Assembly: GCA_045540015.1 (NCBI GenBank)
Contig: JAZQGP010000013.1
Coordinates: forward strand, 231,310-295,309
Length of the DNA stretch: 64,000 nucleotides
Direction of reading: 5' to 3'
From: UMGS1387 sp045540015
Lineage (GTDB): Bacteria; Bacillota; Clostridia; Oscillospirales; CAG-382
The position numbers were made by a program, and so were the translations under genes. This document shows, piece after piece, positions 61,002 to 64,000 of this stretch. Positions within the stretch are counted from its first letter, which is position 1. Each line of letters begins with the position of its first letter. The notes under the pieces are model-generated. The model made no database searches and was not told the DNA's origin. It saw only the letters and a list, made by a program, of their open reading frames with translations.

Positions 61002-63155
61002 ATGATATTCAGACAGAACTGGCTCGGAGCAGCAGCTCCCGATAAAAAGTACGGAGAGTTTTTTGAAGTAACCGTTCCCGGAAATATCCAGGCAGACTAT
61101 GCCCGACACATGGGCTGGGGTGACATGAACTATATGTTGAACTGCAAAAAGTATGAGGATATAGAAGGGTATTACTGGGTATATAAAACAGCCGTTGAAT
61201 ACAAAGCAAACGACACAGAAAGAGTTTACTTTGTTACCAAGGGCATCGAATACGAATATGAGGTTATTCTCAACGGAAAGCTGCTTTGTCATCACGAGGG
61301 AATGTTCACATCTCTTGAGATTGACATAACAGATGAGCTGAAAAACGGGAATGCCCTTGAAATTGTTATATATCCTCATCCCATGCTTGAAGGTGAAGAG
61401 GGCAGAAGCAATGCGGCTCAGTCCTGTAAGCCTGCCGTTGAATACGGCTGGGACTGGCATCCGAGAGTAATTATTTCCGGTCTCTGGGAGGAAACCTATA
61501 TTGAAACAAGAGGAAAGAACTATCTTCGTGATGCAGAGGCAAGCTATGTTCTGTCAGATGATATGACAAAGGCTGACGTGCATTTCGAAATCGACTGCGA
61601 CGGTGACGTGTCAATTGAAGTTTGTGACATGGACGGAAAAACCGTTTACAGCGGAAAAGAAACAGACTTTTCTCTTGAAAACATCAACCTCTGGTGGTGT
61701 AACGGAAAAGGAACTCCGTACCTTTACACATATAAGGTTTCTTCAGGAGAAAATACCCTTACAGGCAAAATCGGCTTCAGAAAAGTTCAGCTTGTAATGG
61801 GAGATGAAAGTCTTTGGAGACATCCTAACGGATTCCCGAAGGGCAGAAGCAGATCTCCTATCACTGTCGAGCTTAACGGAGTAAAGGTGTTCTCCAAGGG
61901 AAGCAACTGGGTAAACCCTGAGGTATTTACAGCCCTCATATCGGAAGAAACATACCGCACACAGCTTACCTATGCGAAAGAAGCAAACATGAATATGCTC
62001 AGATGCTGGGGCGGCGCGATTATTGATAAAGAACCGTTCTTCGAAATCTGCGATGAGCTTGGACTTATGGTATGGCAGGAATTTCCTCTTGCCTGCAATA
62101 ACTATGTCGGCTCTCCTCATTACCTCAAGGTACTTGAACAGGAAGCAAGAGCTATTGTCAAACGTGTAAGACGCCATGCGTGCCATGTTATGTGGTGCGG
62201 CGGAAACGAGCTGTTTAACGGCTGGTCTAAAATGACAGAACAGTCGCATGCATTAAGACTTCTTGATAAAGTCTGCTACGAAGAAGACTTTTCAAAACCG
62301 TATATCATGACAGCACCCATAAAGGGTATGGGACACGGCAACTACCTGTTCCTCGATGAAAAGGGCAGAAGCGTGTTTGAACTTTACAGAATCAGCAATA
62401 AAACTGCATATTCCGAGTTCGGATGTCCTTCAATGGCTTCAATGGAATTGCTTAAGTCCATATTTGACGAAGAAACACTTAACAACCCCGATTCGTCTGA
62501 AGATTCCCCCTGGACTATCCATTGCGGATACCGTGCGTGGGGCTTTGAAACATGGACTTGCTTTGATATGGTAAAAAAGATTTTCGGCAAAACACACTCG
62601 CTTCAGGACCATATAGATAAGAGTACTATTCTCCAGTGCGAGGGATATAAGTGCATATTTGAAGAGGCAAGAAAACAGTCTCCTGTCTGTTCAATGGCGC
62701 TTAACTGGGACTACAACGAACCCTGGAAAAATGTCGGAGGCAATAACCTTATTCAGTATCCGTCTGAAAGAAAGCCGGCGTACTATGCGGTAAAGGCTGC
62801 TCTTCGCGATACAATGCCTAGCATAAGAGCGGAAAAATTCTCCTTTAAACCTGGTGATGTTCTCAACGCCGAGCTTTGGATACTCAACGACGCTCCCTGT
62901 GAATTTGAGGGCGACACGGTTGAAGTATATTTTACTGTAGACGGCGAAAAGAAGCACATTCTTTCGTGGAATACGGGAAGTGCCGCAAAGGCTTGCAACA
63001 TCAGAGGTCATAAGGTTGCAATAGATGTTCCTAATGCAAAAACGCAAATGATGACGCTTACGCTTGAGGCTAAGTGTGGAACCAGCGAATACAGCTTTCT
63101 GCTTATGAACGAAGAGCCGCAGGGCGAAGTGTTTAAGCCGAAGCTTAATTTCTGA
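61002..63155 (+). CDS. GH2 beta-mannosidase
   Basis: 717 residues of glycoside hydrolase family 2, mannosidase-like. N-terminal sugar-binding jelly roll (FRQNWLGAAAPDKKYGEF, EGYYWVYKT), Ig-like domain, then a TIM barrel with the acid/base Glu 403 in WCGGNELFNGW and nucleophile Glu 472 in YSEFG. The conserved MLRCWGG matches beta-mannosidases. It removes terminal beta-mannose, the residue next to chitobiose in N-glycans, complementing the GH38 and GH99-like enzymes and nagA/nagB in this window. No signal peptide. The ATG at 61002 follows ACAGGAGGCG; earlier in-frame ATGs lack a ribosome site. Confidence 0.9.
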   Translation: MIFRQNWLGAAAPDKKYGEFFEVTVPGNIQADYARHMGWGDMNYMLNCKKYEDIEGYYWVYKTAVEYKANDTERVYFVTKGIEYEYEVILNGKLLCHHEGMFTSLEIDITDELKNGNALEIVIYPHPMLEGEEGRSNAAQSCKPAVEYGWDWHPRVIISGLWEETYIETRGKNYLRDAEASYVLSDDMTKADVHFEIDCDGDVSIEVCDMDGKTVYSGKETDFSLENINLWWCNGKGTPYLYTYKVSSGENTLTGKIGFRKVQLVMGDESLWRHPNGFPKGRSRSPITVELNGVKVFSKGSNWVNPEVFTALISEETYRTQLTYAKEANMNMLRCWGGAIIDKEPFFEICDELGLMVWQEFPLACNNYVGSPHYLKVLEQEARAIVKRVRRHACHVMWCGGNELFNGWSKMTEQSHALRLLDKVCYEEDFSKPYIMTAPIKGMGHGNYLFLDEKGRSVFELYRISNKTAYSEFGCPSMASMELLKSIFDEETLNNPDSSEDSPWTIHCGYRAWGFETWTCFDMVKKIFGKTHSLQDHIDKSTILQCEGYKCIFEEARKQSPVCSMALNWDYNEPWKNVGGNNLIQYPSERKPAYYAVKAALRDTMPSIRAEKFSFKPGDVLNAELWILNDAPCEFEGDTVEVYFTVDGEKKHILSWNTGSAAKACNIRGHKVAIDVPNAKTQMMTLTLEAKCGTSEYSFLLMNEEPQGEVFKPKLNF

Positions 63156-63179
63156 TTAATCAATTATCACATGGAAAAA

Positions 63180-63214
63180 CCGTCCGGGGCATTTTTGTGC
63201 TTCGGACGGCGCTT
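63180..63214. terminator. Terminator between beta-mannosidase and hydrolase genes
   Basis: CCGTCCG (63180-63186) and CGGACGG (63203-63209) arms, then CGCTTTTGTT on plus. Confidence 0.75.
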
Positions 63215-63217
63215 TTG

Positions 63218-64000
63218 TTATAGTCTGTTCTTTTCCTCAAAATCCGTATACAGCGGTTCTGTCAGCGACATTTTTTCCATGCGTATTCCGTTGCAGAAAA
63301 TGTGACGCTTACAGCAGGGCATATCGTATACCTTTGTTGCAACCTCGGTTTTGCCATAGCCCTGATTCGGGTCTGCGTATTTAAAGCCGTACTCCGAGTT
63401 GCTCCATAGCTGAACGGGAGAAGCACAGGTCTCATAAAATTCAAGTGAACCCGAACCGCCCCAGCCATGGTGTGCTATTTGTACGGCATCGCACTTGAGA
63501 AGTTTTCCGTACATTTGCAGTGCAATGTCACCCGCAAAGGTTGACATGTCGCCTGTCCAGAGTATTTTTTTGCTGTTGTAGGTCTGCATTATGAGAAGCG
63601 ACAGACCGTTTATGGAGGTTGCGGGAGTTGTGTCATCGGGAGTTAAATATATTTCAAAATCCATACCCGAGAATGTAAATTTCATGCCTGTTCTTGCTTT
63701 GATTATCTGCGTGCCTTTCCATCTCTTGTATGCTTCTTCAAGCACTAAGGCATAGCCTTCATCGTGGAATTCAAGCTCCGGATAATTTTTCTGAGCACCG
63801 CCTATAAGCTTTTCGGGCGGTATCCATTTGCTTACGGGAACATCGTCACATACGGGCGAATTTCTTATGATGCGTTCTACCTTGAAAGGCTTGTCATAGC
63901 CGTACAGGTGTACGCCCTCAAGAAAGTTTGCGTGGTCAAGGTGAGGATGGGTTATAAACCATGCCGCAACTCTTATTGTTTCTGTACCGCATATGCGCTG
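63218..64000 (-). CDS. Metallo-beta-lactamase-fold hydrolase (5' end outside window)
   Basis: The last 261 residues of a metallo-beta-lactamase/ComEC-type hydrolase; the start lies beyond the window. THPHLDHANFL gives the HxHxDH metal motif, LWTGDM the later aspartate, and QIAHHGWGG the final histidines. This resembles secreted competence-like or nuclease-type MBL domains, but the substrate is unknown. The N-terminal part, which would show a signal peptide or other domain, is missing. Confidence 0.82.
   Translation of the reverse strand, partial: QRICGTETIRVAAWFITHPHLDHANFLEGVHLYGYDKPFKVERIIRNSPVCDDVPVSKWIPPEKLIGGAQKNYPELEFHDEGYALVLEEAYKRWKGTQIIKARTGMKFTFSGMDFEIYLTPDDTTPATSINGLSLLIMQTYNSKKILWTGDMSTFAGDIALQMYGKLLKCDAVQIAHHGWGGSGSLEFYETCASPVQLWSNSEYGFKYADPNQGYGKTEVATKVYDMPCCKRHIFCNGIRMEKMSLTEPLYTDFEEKNRL

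Noticed and set aside
1..64000. Phage, transposon or integrase islands
   Set aside because: No integrase, transposase, phage structural genes, att-like duplications or terminal repeats were recognised on either strand.

Overview
The window looks like a chromosomal segment of an uncultured Clostridia-type Bacillota, probably from a gut or rumen. The evidence is the AT-rich sigma-A promoters and GGAGG ribosome sites, the L27 N-terminal extension with its Prp protease between rplU and rpmA, S-layer-homology surface proteins, a DUF6472-like protein, and gene density with no phage, IS or CRISPR. No gene-free stretch exceeds 300 bases; the longest gaps (about 290 bases before 11696, 270 before 46201, 260 before 7493) hold promoters, leaders and terminators.

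Region 1 (1-16495) is a mannose/GlcNAc glycan unit. It has a partial GH38 alpha-mannosidase, two tandem GH99-like giants (one secreted with three SLH repeats, one leaderless and shorter), then a divergent block: nagB-like deaminase, TIM-barrel sugar isomerase, Gfo/Idh/MocA dehydrogenase, nagA and an AraC regulator. Region 2 (16595-25702) is a tightly coupled minus-strand operon: Old Yellow Enzyme, SDR, fumarate-reductase-like flavoprotein, sugar dehydrogenase, probable alpha/alpha-toroid protein, second sugar dehydrogenase, and a broken sugar isomerase. A divergent AraC gene lies at its head. Its substrate is unknown.

Region 3 (25764-34098) has a DeoR repressor divergent from a seven-gene catabolic operon: FGGY kinase, fucose/arabinose-isomerase-like protein, FSA-type aldolase, triosephosphate-isomerase homologue, YjbQ, amidohydrolase and a probable toroid glycosidase. 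A consensus promoter with an inverted-repeat operator drives it. Region 4 (34247-40883) holds an ECF S-component, a GH28-like beta-helix enzyme, a small amidohydrolase, and a DeoR gene divergent from a FAD oxidoreductase plus glycerol-1-phosphate dehydrogenase. Region 5 (40919-45927) holds a flavin reductase, a pseudouridine synthase, an orphan ParB-like HTH protein, and an AraC gene divergent from a sugar isomerase and canonical nagB across phased direct repeats.

Region 6 (45993-52866) is housekeeping: an L21-type leader, rplU-prp-rpmA, obg, a C_GCAxxG_C_C protein, another sugar isomerase, a secreted stalk-domain protein, RNase P RNA, ruvX and rsmG. Region 7 (52887-64000) carries a GH129/GH101-like enzyme with a DMT exporter and AraC regulator, feoA-feoB with a small cysteine-rich partner and DtxR-like operators, a CDF metal transporter, tRNA-Arg(CCT), a GH2 beta-mannosidase and a partial metallo-beta-lactamase-fold hydrolase.

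Taken together this is a host- or fungal-glycan specialist with many small sugar loci. Most have their own AraC or DeoR switch, yet there is no sugar importer (ABC, PTS or MFS) anywhere in the window. All functions are read from protein motifs by eye; no database search was possible.
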